A stretch of 64,000 bases of DNA from Climacteris rufus (GCA_013398175.1 VZRZ01003218.1:42671-106670); one strand, 5' to 3'; numbered from the stretch's first letter, positions 27,057 to 39,460 are shown. Numbers and translations are program-made. The notes: a model not told the origin generated them from the letters alone.

Positions 27057-29900
27057 GGTATTACAACACCTTGTTTGATTTCACAGAGCAGTTCCTACAG
27101 CTTGAAAAAAGGTCAGGGCCATGGGTTGTGTGAGAATCCATCTCATTAAATCTCACCTTTTAAAACCAGATATATCCTTTGCATTCTAAGTTCAGCTATT
27201 CTTCAAAAATAACAATTATAAAAGCATTCTGTGAAATTTATTTTCTAGTGCTCCTTTGCTTTTGGACCCAGAAGTGGTGATAAATTGATTTAGTGTATGG
27301 CAAGTCATGAAGGTTATCAGAAGTATATGAAAAATATGCAGGAGAAAATATTTTTTGCTGCATTCCTCTCAGCTTTTACTGGCCTTGCTCTCATTCATTT
27401 GCAATTCTGCACAGTGTTAGTCTGTGAATGAAGGGTACCAGCTCTGTGATTTAAACAACACAACTCACCCAGGGAAAGAGGAGAACATCTCGTTCTGTTT
27501 GCATGTGCTGACAGCAGTGCACAAGCACTGTGGCCATGCAGAAAGTCTAACTAATATTTGTTCTTTACTTGTTTGATATATTATGGAAACGGAAGCTGCA
27601 TTTCAAAAGTAATTGCTGCATGCGATTTTTTATAAAGATGAAGTAAAGGGCAAATAATATTCCAGGCAGAAAGTACAAAAATAAATATGAAACTCTATAA
27701 AAGGCATATAAGAAATTAAAGGAACCTCCTGCTTTTTGGTGGCATAGACAAAGGTCAGAAATGGGACGTAAAAGGTTACACTTAAGAGAGTGTAAAATTT
27801 CTGAAGTCTTCATTTTTAAGGGTATCGTGACTTCAAAACTGGAGAAAGTGCTTCTGCTCTTTAAAATATGATATCTTTTAGTGAAGGTAGATGGTGTTGT
27901 TGGGAAATCCCACCCATCTGTGGAGTTTGCAGCAGGGTGTCATTTATCAGAATGCTCTTGGCTCTCTTCATAATTAGTCCTCAGACCAACATGTTGTCTG
28001 ATTTTCTTGAGACACCTCTTCCAAGGAAAGTGCAAAGGTGGTTTGATTGATGTAGGTCACATGCTGTGGTGAATCCCCATCATTTTTTATTTAAAACACA
28101 AACATTCTTGTAATGAGAAAAATTATTCAGCCTGCCTGGGGTAGCAGCATTTCTGGGGTAGTCACAGCTCACAGTGTTCAGTAGCAAAGGTGTTTGATCC
28201 TGACTCCACATGTTATTCTTTTGCACAGATTTACTTATCAAAAACATGAGAAAAAAAAAATCTTTTGGCTGTGCTTAATAAGATCTTCATGATATGTTCA
28301 ACTGAGGAATCAAAGACTGTCTGGAATGAGTCACTCAATGTGGGACACAATCGTTTCCAAGCTCGTCCCAGTCAGTTTGCCAGAGGATATCAATGCAAAA
28401 TATGCTTCTACAGAACCCATTTGACAACAGCTCTGTGAATATAGTCAGTGACCATCCACTGAGGGGAAAATTTTCCATCTTTGCTGTTTAAGTATGCCTT
28501 TGCTAATTTTAAACTTGCATTTGAGTGCTTTTTTATTACACTGTTTCTCACATTTCTAAACGATTTCATAGGATTTGTCTCTGACAGCAGTATTTCCTTT
28601 TTTATGCTCTCTTTCTTTTTTCCAATCAAAAAGCACCAAGTATTACTTGTACTGCCCTCAAATTTCAGAGCTTTGGTGTTAGAGCAGCCCTAAAAGTTAC
28701 CTAAACAGTAGCATCCTTTTGAGATTGCTCTCACACTTGGATAAAACAAGTGGCAGACATTTCCTAGTCATTTTAAAGAGACAAAATCCTTTTGCTGCTT
28801 GTCTAGTCAGTGTTACATATCCATGCACTGCCCTTTTCAATGCCTGGTCTCACTCTACACCTCACTGCCAGTTGCTTTACATATAATTAGATTCTCAAGT
28901 TATTTTGTTGAACGACCAAATAAGATATGTCTTTATTTTATTAGCTTGAAACATTACTTTTGTTCAATGAATCCTTTTCAAGAGCACAAAAAATCTATTT
29001 CAGCAATTTGGAAGTCTGAGGAGCCTTGTCTTATTTAAGGAGTACAGTTGGCTCTGTAATAATATAAATCACAAATCCTCATCTTCCACCAGCTGAGAGG
29101 TTTACATCTGTCCATTACCCTCTCCAGCCCACAGAAATGCTGTGACCTCTCTCCAAGCTCTGCCATGTTCTTCTCTGCAGTGAAAATATTGCTGTTGTTT
29201 TGCCAATAGTTGTGTTTTGTTTGACCTTTAGTAAAGGTGCGTGTGTGGACACTTGCAGGAGACAGGGATTTCCTGACCCAGGTGACCTGATGCCAGACAA
29301 AATCAGGCAGGATTATGGCCTTGGTGGGACAGGGCTCGGTGTCTGTGTTCTCACTCATGGCACTGCTGCCTACGAGGGCTGGAGCCGAGTTCCTGGGGTG
29401 CAGGAGGGAAGGGTGCCTGGCCTCAGGCACAGTGGTGGTGGCAGTGTCTGGATTCTGCTTCCATGAGAATCCTGTTGGTGAAGTAGAAGGCACTGGAGGT
29501 GTGATGATGTCCACTGCTGTAGTTTCTTCAGAACAGCTTTGGCATCCAGGGCTGTAGGTTCTGTGCCCGAGCCAGGGCTGGGCAGTCCCTGAGTGGGCGT
29601 GTGGGGTCCTTTGGGAAGTCAGCTGCCTTTGGGTGCTGGAAACCCAGGACACACCACGGATTAACTCGTGTGATAGAGTCACTGAGCTGAGAAAACCCCC
29701 TGCATGGGTGTGACCAGTGTTTATGAGCACCCCAGGCCCAGAACAACCTCTCCATGTGCCTGAGCACCCACAGCAGGGTGGGACACAATTCCCACATAGC
29801 TGCAGGGCAGCAGCAGCCTCCCTCGTGAGCCAAAGCCACTGCAGTGCCACCAGCACCTTCTGCTGGTGTCACTGAAGGCAGGAGCCTTGGCTGAGCCAGT

Positions 29901-30189
29901 CCCAGTGAGGGTTCCAGGCCCCAGTGAGGGTTCCAGGCCCCAGTGAGGGTTCCAGACCCCAGTGAGGGTTCCAGGCCCCAGTGAGGGTTCCAGGCCCCAA
30001 TCAGGGTTCCAGGCCCCAGTGAGGGCTCCAGGCCCCAGTGAGGGTTCCAGACTCCAGTGAGGGTTCCAGGCCCCAGTGAGGGTTCCAGACCCCAGTGAGG
30101 GTTCCAGACTGCAGTGAGGGTTCCAGACCCCAGTGAGGGTTCCAGACTCCAGTGAGGGTTCCAGGCCCCAGTGAGGGTTCCAGGCTCCA
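29901..30189. repeat. 19-bp minisatellite, about 15 copies (intron 3)
   Basis: The unit is cccagtgagggttccaggc, with variants at the second-last positions (ggc/gac/gct) and a few substitutions. It runs without break for about 289 bp. On the minus strand all three frames stay open across it and give a 19-residue WNPHWGLEPSLG-type repeat, which explains the 271-codon open frame there. It is not supported as coding. Confidence 0.97.
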
Positions 30190-32330
30190 GGACCACAGTG
30201 CTGGAATCAGCCCCTGCAGCTCCTGGGCCAGCAGAGCTGCAGCTGCTCCCCTCACCTGGCCAACCCTCTACACATTCCCTGCAAAACTGAAGAGGGAGAA
30301 AAGCATGTTGAGTTCCTAATGGCAGTACCCAAAGGTGCTGCATCTGAAGATAACATCAACAGAGAGAGTCAGCACGAGTTCTCTCCACAGAAACTATTTC
30401 CCAGAGGCAAATGGCAAAGGGGAGAGAGAGGGAGAAACAAGTACTGACAGTTTACTGTAGGAGCTCAAAGGAAAAGTGGACAAAGCTAAAAGAACTCCAG
30501 CTCTTTGTCTGCATTTAATCCAGTTCAGAGCACTCACTGGTGCATACAGATTTACTTCCCATGGCTGATGGAGCTGGATATGGTCATTTGGTGAGAAACA
30601 GGGCATCTAGGATTAAATTTTGTGCCCTTCGGGCTCTTACATTTTAGGAAAAATCAGTCTGTAACATACTTAAAGTTTTAATATAGTGTAGAAAATATGA
30701 GCTGCTGGATAATTCCTTCAAAGAAACAAATCCTGATCTTAAAAGGTGAAGAATGCTTTGTTTTAAACACAGACCAAGTTTTTAAGCCTGCTTTTGGCTC
30801 ATGGAAACCAAGGAGAAGACCATAGCCTGCTGTCTCTACCCAAATAATTCCCTGTTTTATTTTCTTCCTTCTCTTTGCAACACTCATCTTGACTTTATAA
30901 AGGCACTGATTCATCAGAGGATACCGGAATAATATAACAGAATTAAAATATCACCATCTACAAATTCTTGTGCAAAACAAATAGTCCAAGCACCTGCTAT
31001 CAGAGTACAATAAAACTATCAAATCACCAATGCAGGCTTTTGCTTTTGCTGAGGACAGATGGTTCAAGTTCCACGTAGGCTCTTTTCTAAAGGCTGTGGA
31101 GTCAATTCATCTCTTGCTGAATTTGCAGAACACGGCCTGGAAAGCCAGCCCCAGTGAGGAGGGTGGGCAAGAACAGAACCAACAAAAGGGATTGTGAGCC
31201 ACAGGTAGAAACTGGGTTAGAGAGGCAGGTCTGGAGGGGAAAGCACAGTGCAGGGGACCTAAATGAGGCAGATGTGTCAGAGGGATCAGTGCACCTCTGA
31301 CAAGTGCAGACAGAAAGGGAGAGGTAGCTAGTAGATCTTAAAGGAAAATACAAAAATAATAAATGGAAAAGAGAACAATAAATGTGGCACTCTTCCTCAT
31401 CCCTCTGCTCCTTCCCGTCCCCCTCCAAGTGTTGTTGGACCTCTGAGAAGCACCCCTGGCTCAAACTGCTCCTGTTCAGGCAAACGCAGATGTTTTTATC
31501 TGGAGTGCCCGTGCCCAGCCTCAGGTGAGAGCTGCAGGGCAGGGCTGGCTGTGTCTGGCATCGTGTGCCCACATCAGGACCCAGCCCCGGGCTCAGCTCT
31601 GTCCGTGGGGCTGCTCATCCCTGAGATTGCTGGCTGCAAATGGCAGGGGAATGAAATAAACCAAAAGGCAATTTAGGCTACTTAACTGCACTTCAGGAAA
31701 AACCCCTGCCTGGATAGATGACACACGATGTGTTTTGTGTTCATGTTTCAATTTGGCGCATCCCCACGGCAGGCGAGGTAGAAATATTTTATTGCAAGTT
31801 TGAACATTGTACCAGGATGTAAGGCTGGCCACTTCTACAAGAGCAGTGGTTGAATTAGGGCTGAGAAATGTGTCCCTGGCTAGTTTCAATTTTAAAAAAG
31901 AGAGCTTTTAAAAAGGTACAAATGAGGCTAAAGGAATTTATGTTATTTTTCCGGTTTCTGTGCTATGACTCCTTTTCCATCTCCTCATCTATCTTCGAAG
32001 TGTCCTGCCTTATGAATGAGTGAGCAATAAAAGAAGTATGCAGTGGCTGTGAGAGAAACTCAAGATAACAAAGCCAAAGCTTGAGTAGAAGTGCAAGTTA
32101 AGATGTAGATCTGAATATAGAAGTTTCCCACCTCTGAGTTTTGGGGCAGTCATTAGATAGTTTGCATGAGAAACTAATTTAAAACCAGTAGCACAAAACA
32201 TGACCTAACATGTGCTAAGCTCACTTGTGTCAAAGTTTTGGACTTCTGCTTTCTAAGGCTGTCATCCTGTCTTCAGACCACACGTGCTGACTATTTGCTC
32301 ATAGACTAAAATAAAAATAAAGCTATTTCG

Positions 32331-32735
32331 TAGAATCAAAAAATCATACAATCACAGAATGGTTTAGGTTGGAAGAGATCTTAAAGTTCATCTAGTTCTA
32401 ACCCTTGTTCCACGGGCAGGGACAACTTCCTCTAGATCAGAGTTTAATCCAGCTTGGCCTTATACATTTCCAGGGATGGGGCAGCCACAGCTTCTCTGGG
32501 CAACCTGTTCCAGGGCCTCCCTACCCTCACAGGGAAGAATTTCTTCCTAATATCCAATCTAAACCTATTCTTAGTTTAAAGCTGTTCCTCATTGTCCTAT
32601 CACTACATGCCCCTGTAACAGTTCCATGACCAGCCTTCTTGTAGGCCCCTGTTGGATATTAGAAGGCTGCTCTGAGATCTTCCTGAAGTTTTCTCTTCTC
32701 CAGGCTGAACAGCCCCAACTCTCCCAGCCCATCAT
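32331..32735 (-). mobile_element. CR1 LINE fragment, about 400 bp (intron 3)
   Basis: Minus-strand copy. On the plus strand it reads 'tagaatca', 'atcacagaatggtttagg', 'ttggaagagatcttaaag', 'gcagccacagcttctctgg', 'aagaatttcttcctaata', then 'tgtcctatcactacatgc' and 'ttctccaggctgaacagcc'. It therefore reaches the region for the C-terminal end of the reverse-transcriptase frame, as the longest intronic copy. It is decayed, with no open frame. Confidence 0.92.
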
Positions 32736-33958
32736 TTCAATGCCCTGAAATCCCTGTCTTCATGGAAAATGGGCAGAGGCAGGACAGGGAGCAGAGGCAG
32801 CTCCAAGCTGCCCTAAGGTCAAGAAATAGGAATTACTGTGCCAAGGTGTCACAGGAACAACCTCAAGACTGAAAGGTGTGAGAATAATCAGCTGCTCTGT
32901 GCAGCCTTTGAAGTGCTGGCTGAAGGCTGCCAAGCAGGGCAGCTGTGTGTGGCAGTGCCAGTGCCCTGCTCTTGGCCTGGGATGTGGTCTCTCCCTGCCA
33001 CCCCCAGTTCACACTGGGATTTAGGCTCAAGGTCCCCCACACATGCAGCCTTGGAGCTGCGCTTGGCTCCTTGGGTGCAGGCTGCTGCTTGCTGCTGAAA
33101 ATGGCCAGTGACAATGTCTGCACAGAGAGATTTCCAAAAGCTGAAGGGGGAGGCTGTAACAAAGGGTTAATTCAAATTTCCATATCACTGACCTCCCTCC
33201 AGATTTCCCAGCTGCTCAGGTTTGGAGCTGCATGGATCAGCTGGGTTTTCTCAGGGGAAAAATTATGTGGCCACTCCCTGAACCCTGATAATCCCTCTGG
33301 CTGGGCTTTCCACTGCTGATCTCTGCCAGGTTAGGCAGAATTTCATCATCAAAATTATTATGGTCTCTTTCAAGTAAAGGCCAGTGGGCAATTAATTGCT
33401 GGAATTAGGTGTGTTTGCTTGCATTATCCCAATGTCGCTGCTGAGTGGAGTCAGTTGTAGGGCTCAGGACACAGAGCAGCGACTAAGCTGGTCTCCAGTT
33501 TTATTTGGCAGAGACTGGGCTGGTAAACAGCAGGAGAAGATGCAGGGACAGAGTTTCGAGGGATGGGAAGGCAGAAGGGAAGATGAAGCTTATTATCTTC
33601 AAAAGGAAAGTAGTGCCAACTCAGGCATAAACATTAGAGACCCCTACAAAGAAGAGAACATGAGACAGGGTGGAGCAAGCCATGATGTTGAGGTGTTTGA
33701 GATGCTGTTACAGTATTAAAGAGGCAGAAATTTTTTAGCAAAAATTAATGACAAAACAGAAAACCAAGTTCTCATCTTTACTCTTATCCTTTAAACTCAC
33801 AGACAGACCTGGCACTTTTTTTGCGAAGTAGCTGTGGTGTTTGTATTGCTTCATGTGACAGGAGGCAAATCACTTCAAACCTTCCAGAAGTGTGCTTGAA
33901 TATGGCTTATAAAAAATAATACTTAGATTTCCAAATTGGAGCATTAACTTCTAGCATT

Positions 33959-34000
33959 TAGAACAGATGATGCCTATATGACTAAATATCATCTGTTCTA
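33959..34000. repeat. Perfect 13-bp inverted repeat with 16-nt loop (intron 3)
   Basis: The left arm tagaacagatgat (33959-33971) and right arm atcatctgttcta (33988-34000) are exact reverse complements, able to form a hairpin in DNA or pre-mRNA. It lies about 600 bp before the exon 4 acceptor. It could be a miniature element remnant, a structured intronic element or chance. Confidence 0.9.
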
Positions 34001-34596
34001 TACTGTTGAATAATTTGAGATCTACAGGGGGATAAGCACTGATGGAGTTTATCTGCTTGTTCCCCTCTTGCTCCAGCTTATGTCATTTTCAAGTGCAAGA
34101 ACTGAGGTACAGTTTATTTTTGAACCTCTGTTTACAAAAGCAAAGTTTGGCCCCCATTGTTGAAGTCTGAAAGCATTCTGCATGTCGCATTTCATGTAAA
34201 AGTGTGGTTTTCTGCCAGATCCTAATCTCACTGCCAACATTGCAAGACCAGAACAAATTGCAAGACCAAATATGAAGCACTGCACAATCATGTTGAAGAT
34301 AAGCTGTGGCTAAAGAGGGTCCCTTTTTAGCTTTGGACTCTTGCCTGTGAAATTAGGGCAAGTGATCTTCCCTGCTTAACTCAAAGTGCAGATGGGGAAT
34401 CAGCTTCACAGGCAGAACTTTGTTGGTACTGATGAGCATTTGCTCCCTGGGACAACAGTGTGACCTGTGTCTGGTGGCAGCTCCTACTGGAGACCAAACC
34501 CACCCCTGAGCGTCACCCATGTCCATCAAACAGCCCTGGTAGTTTGAGGAGAGTCTAGCTTGTATTAATGCACCGTTTTTGTTCTTCTACACACAG

Positions 34597-35076
34597 ATTC
34601 TGGAAGAAAACATGAAGTTAGAGTGCAAGTGCCACGGGGTGTCGGGGTCCTGCACCACTAAAACATGCTGGACAACCCTGCCCAAGTTCCGGGAGCTGGG
34701 CTACATCCTCAAGGACAAGTACAACGAGGCTGTGCAGGTGGAGCCCGTGAGGGCCAGTCGGAACAAGCGCCCGACCTTCCTCAAAATCAAGAAGCCACTT
34801 TCCTACCGCAAACCCATGGATACAGACTTGGTGTACATAGAGAAATCCCCCAACTACTGTGAAGAGGACCCTGTCACGGGCAGCGTGGGGACGCAGGGGA
34901 GGATGTGCAACAAGACAGCCCAGCAGTCCAACGGCTGCGACCTGATGTGCTGTGGCCGGGGCTACAACACCCACCAGTACTCGAGGGTGTGGCAGTGCAA
35001 CTGCAAGTTCCACTGGTGCTGCTACGTGAAATGCAACACGTGCAGCGAGAGGACAGAGGTGTACACCTGTAAGTGA
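34597..35076 (+). CDS. WNT7A: WNT7A terminal coding exon 4 (acylation site, linker and C-terminal domain, stop)
   Basis: This exon encodes residues 191-349 and the TGA stop (35074-35076). The acceptor is a pyrimidine-rich tract ending CACACAG at 34596; the upstream in-frame ATG at 34579 is intronic. CKCHGVSGSC near the start holds the serine (34642-34644, Ser206) that PORCN palmitoleoylates in WNTs, needed for Frizzled binding and removed by NOTUM. Cys200/202/209/214 surround it. The linker contains RASRNKRPTFLKIKKPLSY and RKPMDTDLVYIEKSP, which match WNT7A rather than WNT7B (recalled as a more divergent RLRQPTFLRIKQ-type linker). The C-terminal cytokine-like domain has CCGRGYNTHQY and the finger QCNCKFHWCCYVKCNTCSER, with Cys278, 294, 304, 308, 309, 324, 326, 331, 332, 336, 339 and 348. 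Sequon N295-K-T is present. The chain ends TCK, as in other WNT7 proteins. The exon looks intact and functional. Confidence 0.98.
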   Translation: MLEENMKLECKCHGVSGSCTTKTCWTTLPKFRELGYILKDKYNEAVQVEPVRASRNKRPTFLKIKKPLSYRKPMDTDLVYIEKSPNYCEEDPVTGSVGTQGRMCNKTAQQSNGCDLMCCGRGYNTHQYSRVWQCNCKFHWCCYVKCNTCSERTEVYTCK

Positions 35077-35900
35077 GCAGGGGCTGGTGTTGTCCCCGGC
35101 CTGGAATACATTTGCACATGCACTCAACGTACCTGAGCAGAACTGTAGGGAAGACCTGCTCTCCCCGAAGAAATGCTGATGAGTGGAGCCCTCTCTTTTC
35201 TTCTCACGTTTCATTGCTTATGTGGATACACATTTCAGACTCCTACAAAGTCAGCCAAGAAACAAAAACAAACAAAACCCCACCCTGGGCCACTTGACAC
35301 ACAAAAGAGAGAGACAAGGATCATCTTGGCGAACCTGCGCCTCGAAAGCGAGCAGCATGGGCTGCCTTGTGGAGAGGCACCCAGCCAGGGAGAAATCTCT
35401 GTGTGGCAACTGACTCTTGGTTTGGAAAGAGATGGTCAAACGCTTCTGTGTGCAAGGAGCAGAGAGGGGTTGGGGAGAAATCCCTAGAAAAGGGCTTTGC
35501 ACAGGATGGGATGGACAGAGCCGTCCTGTGAATTGCCCGTGTGGGTGTGTGGATGACACAGATTTAGGCTTCTACACTCGTGAAAAGCTTCTCCCAGTCT
35601 TGCCCATCTTTCCACTTCAGAGCACTTGCTGCAGCAAGAAGAACTGTGGAAGGTTTCTGTAGACACTGCTTTATCTGCCTTTTTCGTGTGTGTGTGTGCT
35701 GCAGATTTTAGCACAGGGATTTGGGACACTTGGGCATAATAATAGCAATATTTAACAATTTATTCAGATAAAACTAATATTAATTTATTTAATTAAAAAA
35801 AGAACTTTACCAACCTTTTTGGAACTATTCTGCAATTAAAGTAGATAGCTGGCTTTCTCTGTGGAATAATTTTGTAGGATCAGCAAGGAAAAACTGGAGC

Positions 35901-35908
35901 TGTATATA
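35901..35908 (+). promoter_or_regulatory. Pumilio response element (TGTATATA) in the 3' UTR
   Basis: This exactly matches the UGUANAUA consensus bound by Pumilio-family repressors. It lies 825 nt after the stop in AU-rich 3' UTR, with a second match 103 nt downstream. Binding is an inference from motif knowledge only. Confidence 0.4.
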
Positions 35909-36003
35909 TTATTCTTGACTAGGATATTTCTATTAGTTGGACTTGCAGGATATGTTCTACAGTACTGGATGTTTAAGTACAAAAGCTGGCATCTTTATAT
36001 ATA

Positions 36004-36011
36004 TGTACATA
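36004..36011 (+). promoter_or_regulatory. Second Pumilio response element (TGTACATA) in the 3' UTR
   Basis: This matches UGUANAUA exactly and sits about 150 nt before the likely poly(A) signal. Paired sites in a single 3' UTR are more suggestive than one, but AT-rich sequence produces such matches by chance. Confidence 0.4.
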
Positions 36012-36163
36012 CTCAAACACACTGTTGTTTTTGGGGTTTTTGTTTGTTTGTTTTCTCCTGTTTGCTGCTAGTTGTCTGGAACAAAAGTTGAGTGGTAGGG
36101 GTTACAAAACTTTACCAGTTTTTGTGTTTTTTTTTTTTTTCTTCGATTAAAGAAAGAAGCATT

Positions 36164-36169
36164 AATAAA
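36164..36169 (+). terminator. WNT7A: Likely WNT7A poly(A) signal AATAAA
   Basis: A canonical AATAAA hexamer lies 1,088 nt after the stop codon. A variant ATTAAA lies just upstream (36146-36151), preceded by a long T tract; GT/T-rich sequence (TCCTGTTTGG and on) follows, as expected of a downstream element. Other hexamers, ATTAAA at 35835 and AATAAA at 37091 and 38035, could be alternative sites. Confidence 0.6.
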
Positions 36170-39100
36170 ATCCTGTTTGGAATATGTCTAAAAATAAGAA
36201 AATCCAGACAAAATTCCATCTTTTGGAAAAATCAACCATAGGATAAGAGAGTATATTTTGTAAGAGACTATTTTTATATAAATATTTTATTTATACTACG
36301 TCTGCTTGTTCAACCTGTACTTTTTCTCAAAACAGGCATACAATTTGTAATTCTTAGGCTATTTAACAGAGAAAGGGTAATTAGTTTGTGAACACAACAG
36401 CAGCAAGCTGGATACATTCAGCTGCAATTGGTGGATGTGTCAGAAAGCAGAATGAACTTTCTCTCCGGATGTGTGTACAAACTGGCTCTTTTCCTGCAGC
36501 TCAATTTGCAGAATATGCAAAACAAGAACAGGGTATGTAGCATCAATTTTGTCACATGGCTTGAATTCATGATTGGTATTAACTGGATGCTCATTTATCC
36601 CATTCAAGAAAAAAAAAATCCGAATTAGCTTCCCACATGCGTCAGTCATTAAACTGTGGCGTTATGACTCGCAAATGTGCTGTGTGTGCTGTCAGTTAAA
36701 CCTCTGCATTGTGCTACTGTCAAATTTGATTTTAATCAGTGGAAGACTGTAGACTATGACTGTAATAACTAGCATGACACACATCGTCTGCTTCTCATAG
36801 ATAGGATACAAAGCCTACTTTTTGTCCAGCTCTTTTGGGCATTTACATTATTCTTTCCCCCCTAAAAGGCCAGAGCTCAAAAATCCAGAAAAACATTCAG
36901 ACAAGTTTGAAGAGGCAAATTTAAAGACTACTCACGTGTTTTCCAGAGCCCAACTAAGCCATTTTGCATTCCCTTTGTGGTATTTCTTTATTTTCACTGC
37001 TGATTTCTTCACACATTTGAGTAGTAAATATTTATCTGCATTTAGAATCCTTCTGTTCCTCCTACTTAATTAATTTATGACTGATAAAAAAATAAATCTA
37101 ATGTTAGCGTTGTTTTTCACTGTGTGAGAAACATGGCCCAGTGTTAGGATGGTATTGCACATTGTCTGGGACAGAGCAGATTCTTTCCTATTTCCAGACT
37201 ACAGGAGCTCACCAGTTAAAGAGGCACCAGTAAAGGGAACGTGACTCTGACTGCCTGGACAGCAGCAAGTGCTACAAGGAGTAGATGAGACAGGTCTGTC
37301 TTGTGTCCTCTGATCCTCCTCAGGCAAAACTCCCACCTAAGACTGCGAGAACAGAGAATTTCTGAGAAGGGAAACAGAAGCATCACAAAAGATGCTGCAA
37401 AGTCTGTCAACCTACCCCTTAGGACCTGCTTTTTAACTCACTTTGTGTATATATATTATTTAGGAACACAAGTCCGTGCAGCACCTAATCCTAGCAATGT
37501 ATAATCAGGGTTAATACACAGTTTCTTTGCACACCTGCCACTTAGCACAAAATAGATTTTCATTCAATTCAGACACCAGAATGGGATATCAAAACTAAGT
37601 TCTTAACATAATTTACTTTCAAACTTATGGCTTGTCAATATAAAAGCAAATTTTTATTGATCATTGAGTCATTGCTCTTAGTCCTTCTAAATTTCAAACA
37701 TCAAGATATAAAAAGCAACCACATACAGTAGGGATGTTCGTTACAACACTGTATTATGATAAAATAATTCAGATCTAGCATTTAATATTGGGATCTCCCC
37801 CTCAGTTTGTATTGGTTTTTGACTTAGTGGACACCATATCATAGTCAAAAGTGTGTTTTCCTCACTGATTAGAGTTACTTTACAAATTATTACTTTTGCA
37901 GCATGTCTTTACCATAGAAAAATAATGTGTAAAACTCCTGCTTCCTGTATCTTTCCGTATGCAGTGATGTGCCATGTACAGCTGGCAGAATAATTATTGG
38001 AGGACAAATATCTTTAAACAGCTTTACTCACAATAATAAAAACCTGGATGCACAATGAATTTAGTTTGGTACACATTTTCCCTATATTTTACAATATTGC
38101 TGGTGAGAAAATGAAGAGAAAAAAGAAAAACAAAGTCAATTTGGTTAATAACTGGAATAACAGTTTGGGAACTATGAATTCAAGAGCAAGGAAAACCAAA
38201 TGCTGCATTCAGCTAAGGAAGTATTTGAAAATTTGGCTGTGTCACCTTAGATAGGAGGAATCTGGCCCATCAGAATGTGCCAGGAGTCTGGAGTTAATTG
38301 GTCACTTGCTAAATGGGCTTGAATGGCACGGGGAATGAACAGGAGGAGGAGAAGATTTACGGGTTTGTAGATATTCCTTCCCCGGACAACAGTTTGCTCT
38401 TTGTGCTTGGGGATAGAAGAGCTCTGTTTTAACTTGGGGAAGAACCACACAATGGCACTGAAATGCACACAACTGCAGAACAATGCAGCCCCCCAAAGGA
38501 AATGCATCTTTTCATCTGTGCTAGCGAGGGGAGCTGCTCTGCTGGGCTCAGCGTAGCCTGGCTGAGGCTGGGAAGGAAACACAGCCAAGGAGCTGGAGCA
38601 GTGGGGGGAGTGGGAAACATAAGGGAAAAAGCGTGGCTGCAGGTTGGGAAGCTGGCAATTAGGAAATCTCCCTTCCTCATGCCATAGTGGAACCCCAGTG
38701 TGTGGTAATGAAGTTGTTTTGCCTCTGGATTCCTAAATAATTCTTAAGGATTTTACCTCTCAGCCTTTCTAAAAGGACAACTAACCTGGATACACTTGGT
38801 TGGTACTAGAAGCACTTACATAAAACATGAATCAGTCAATGATTAAGTTTTCTTTGCCATGTATGCACAAAGCTAATGGAGATATGTCTTTCAACAGTGA
38901 TAATTAAACTTAAAACATCCTTAAAATGTACTCTTAAGTGGCTCATTTGATAAAGTTATTGTAAGGAACATACAGACTTAGAAAAGGAAAATAATGGATA
39001 CATACGATATTACACAAGGCTCTTAATGAACTCTCCTGTGGATTACAAAACTGTTTTTAACTGACCACACTTCAAAACCAATTTGTTAAACAGAGAAACA

Positions 39101-39460
39101 TCACAGACTGCAGTCAGGGTGCACAAAGTCCAATTAAGATGCTGCATAAATATTTCTGGCAATATTTTCACATTTGTCATTATGACAGACATGAGGACAT
39201 ATGCTCTGTGAATGCCCCAAATGTGCATATTAACCAATACAGTCCCGTGCCCCCAGCCTGCAACCCCAAGGAGCTGGGGGCTGAACAAGAAGGTCTCCAA
39301 GTCTGAACTGCAGACTCAGCACCTGGGTCCAGCCAGGGCTCCCCAAACCCAGCACACATTGTTGCTGCCAACCAGCAGTGGTACAGTCTGAGTCAGACTT
39401 AAATGTTCCCAAACTGTCCAAAATTAAACCAAGTACAGAAGTTTTATCACACAGCAGAAC

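Larger units (their letters stand above)
12701..34596 (+). other. WNT7A: WNT7A intron 3 (phase 0, 21,896 bp)
   Basis: The limits are the GTGAGT donor and CACACAG acceptor. It holds five CR1 fragments (15526, 20509, 22779, 26843 and 32331), a 37-bp x 4 tandem array (18491), a 19-bp minisatellite (29901) and a 13-bp hairpin (33959). The rest is unique, mostly AT-rich sequence. No extra exon is supported: the three known exons already give a full-length WNT7A. Long minus-strand open frames at 29035-30343 coincide with the minisatellite and its GC-rich flank. Confidence 0.9.
35077..36190 (+). other. WNT7A: WNT7A 3' UTR (proximal form)
   Basis: This is the transcribed region after the TGA, running to an estimated cleavage site 15-30 nt past the AATAAA at 36164. 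It starts GC-neutral and becomes very AU-rich after about 35735, with several ATTTA motifs (35750-35795 and 36265-36300), a (GT)n stretch near 35686 and a (TTTG)n stretch near 36040. Such AU-rich content is typical of short-lived signalling transcripts. The 3' end is inferred from the hexamer only; longer forms are possible. Confidence 0.7.

Noticed and set aside
29035..30343. Two long minus-strand open frames (273 and 271 codons)
   Set aside because: One is the 19-bp minisatellite read in an open frame; the other is GC-richer flank with no recognisable domain. Both lie inside intron 3.
34239..34270. Direct repeat 'attgcaagacca' spaced 18 bp
   Set aside because: Only 12 bp, two copies; too weak to interpret.
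34618..35214. 198-codon antisense open frame over exon 4
   Set aside because: It is a shadow of strongly constrained, GC-rich coding sequence on the other strand; no family resemblance.
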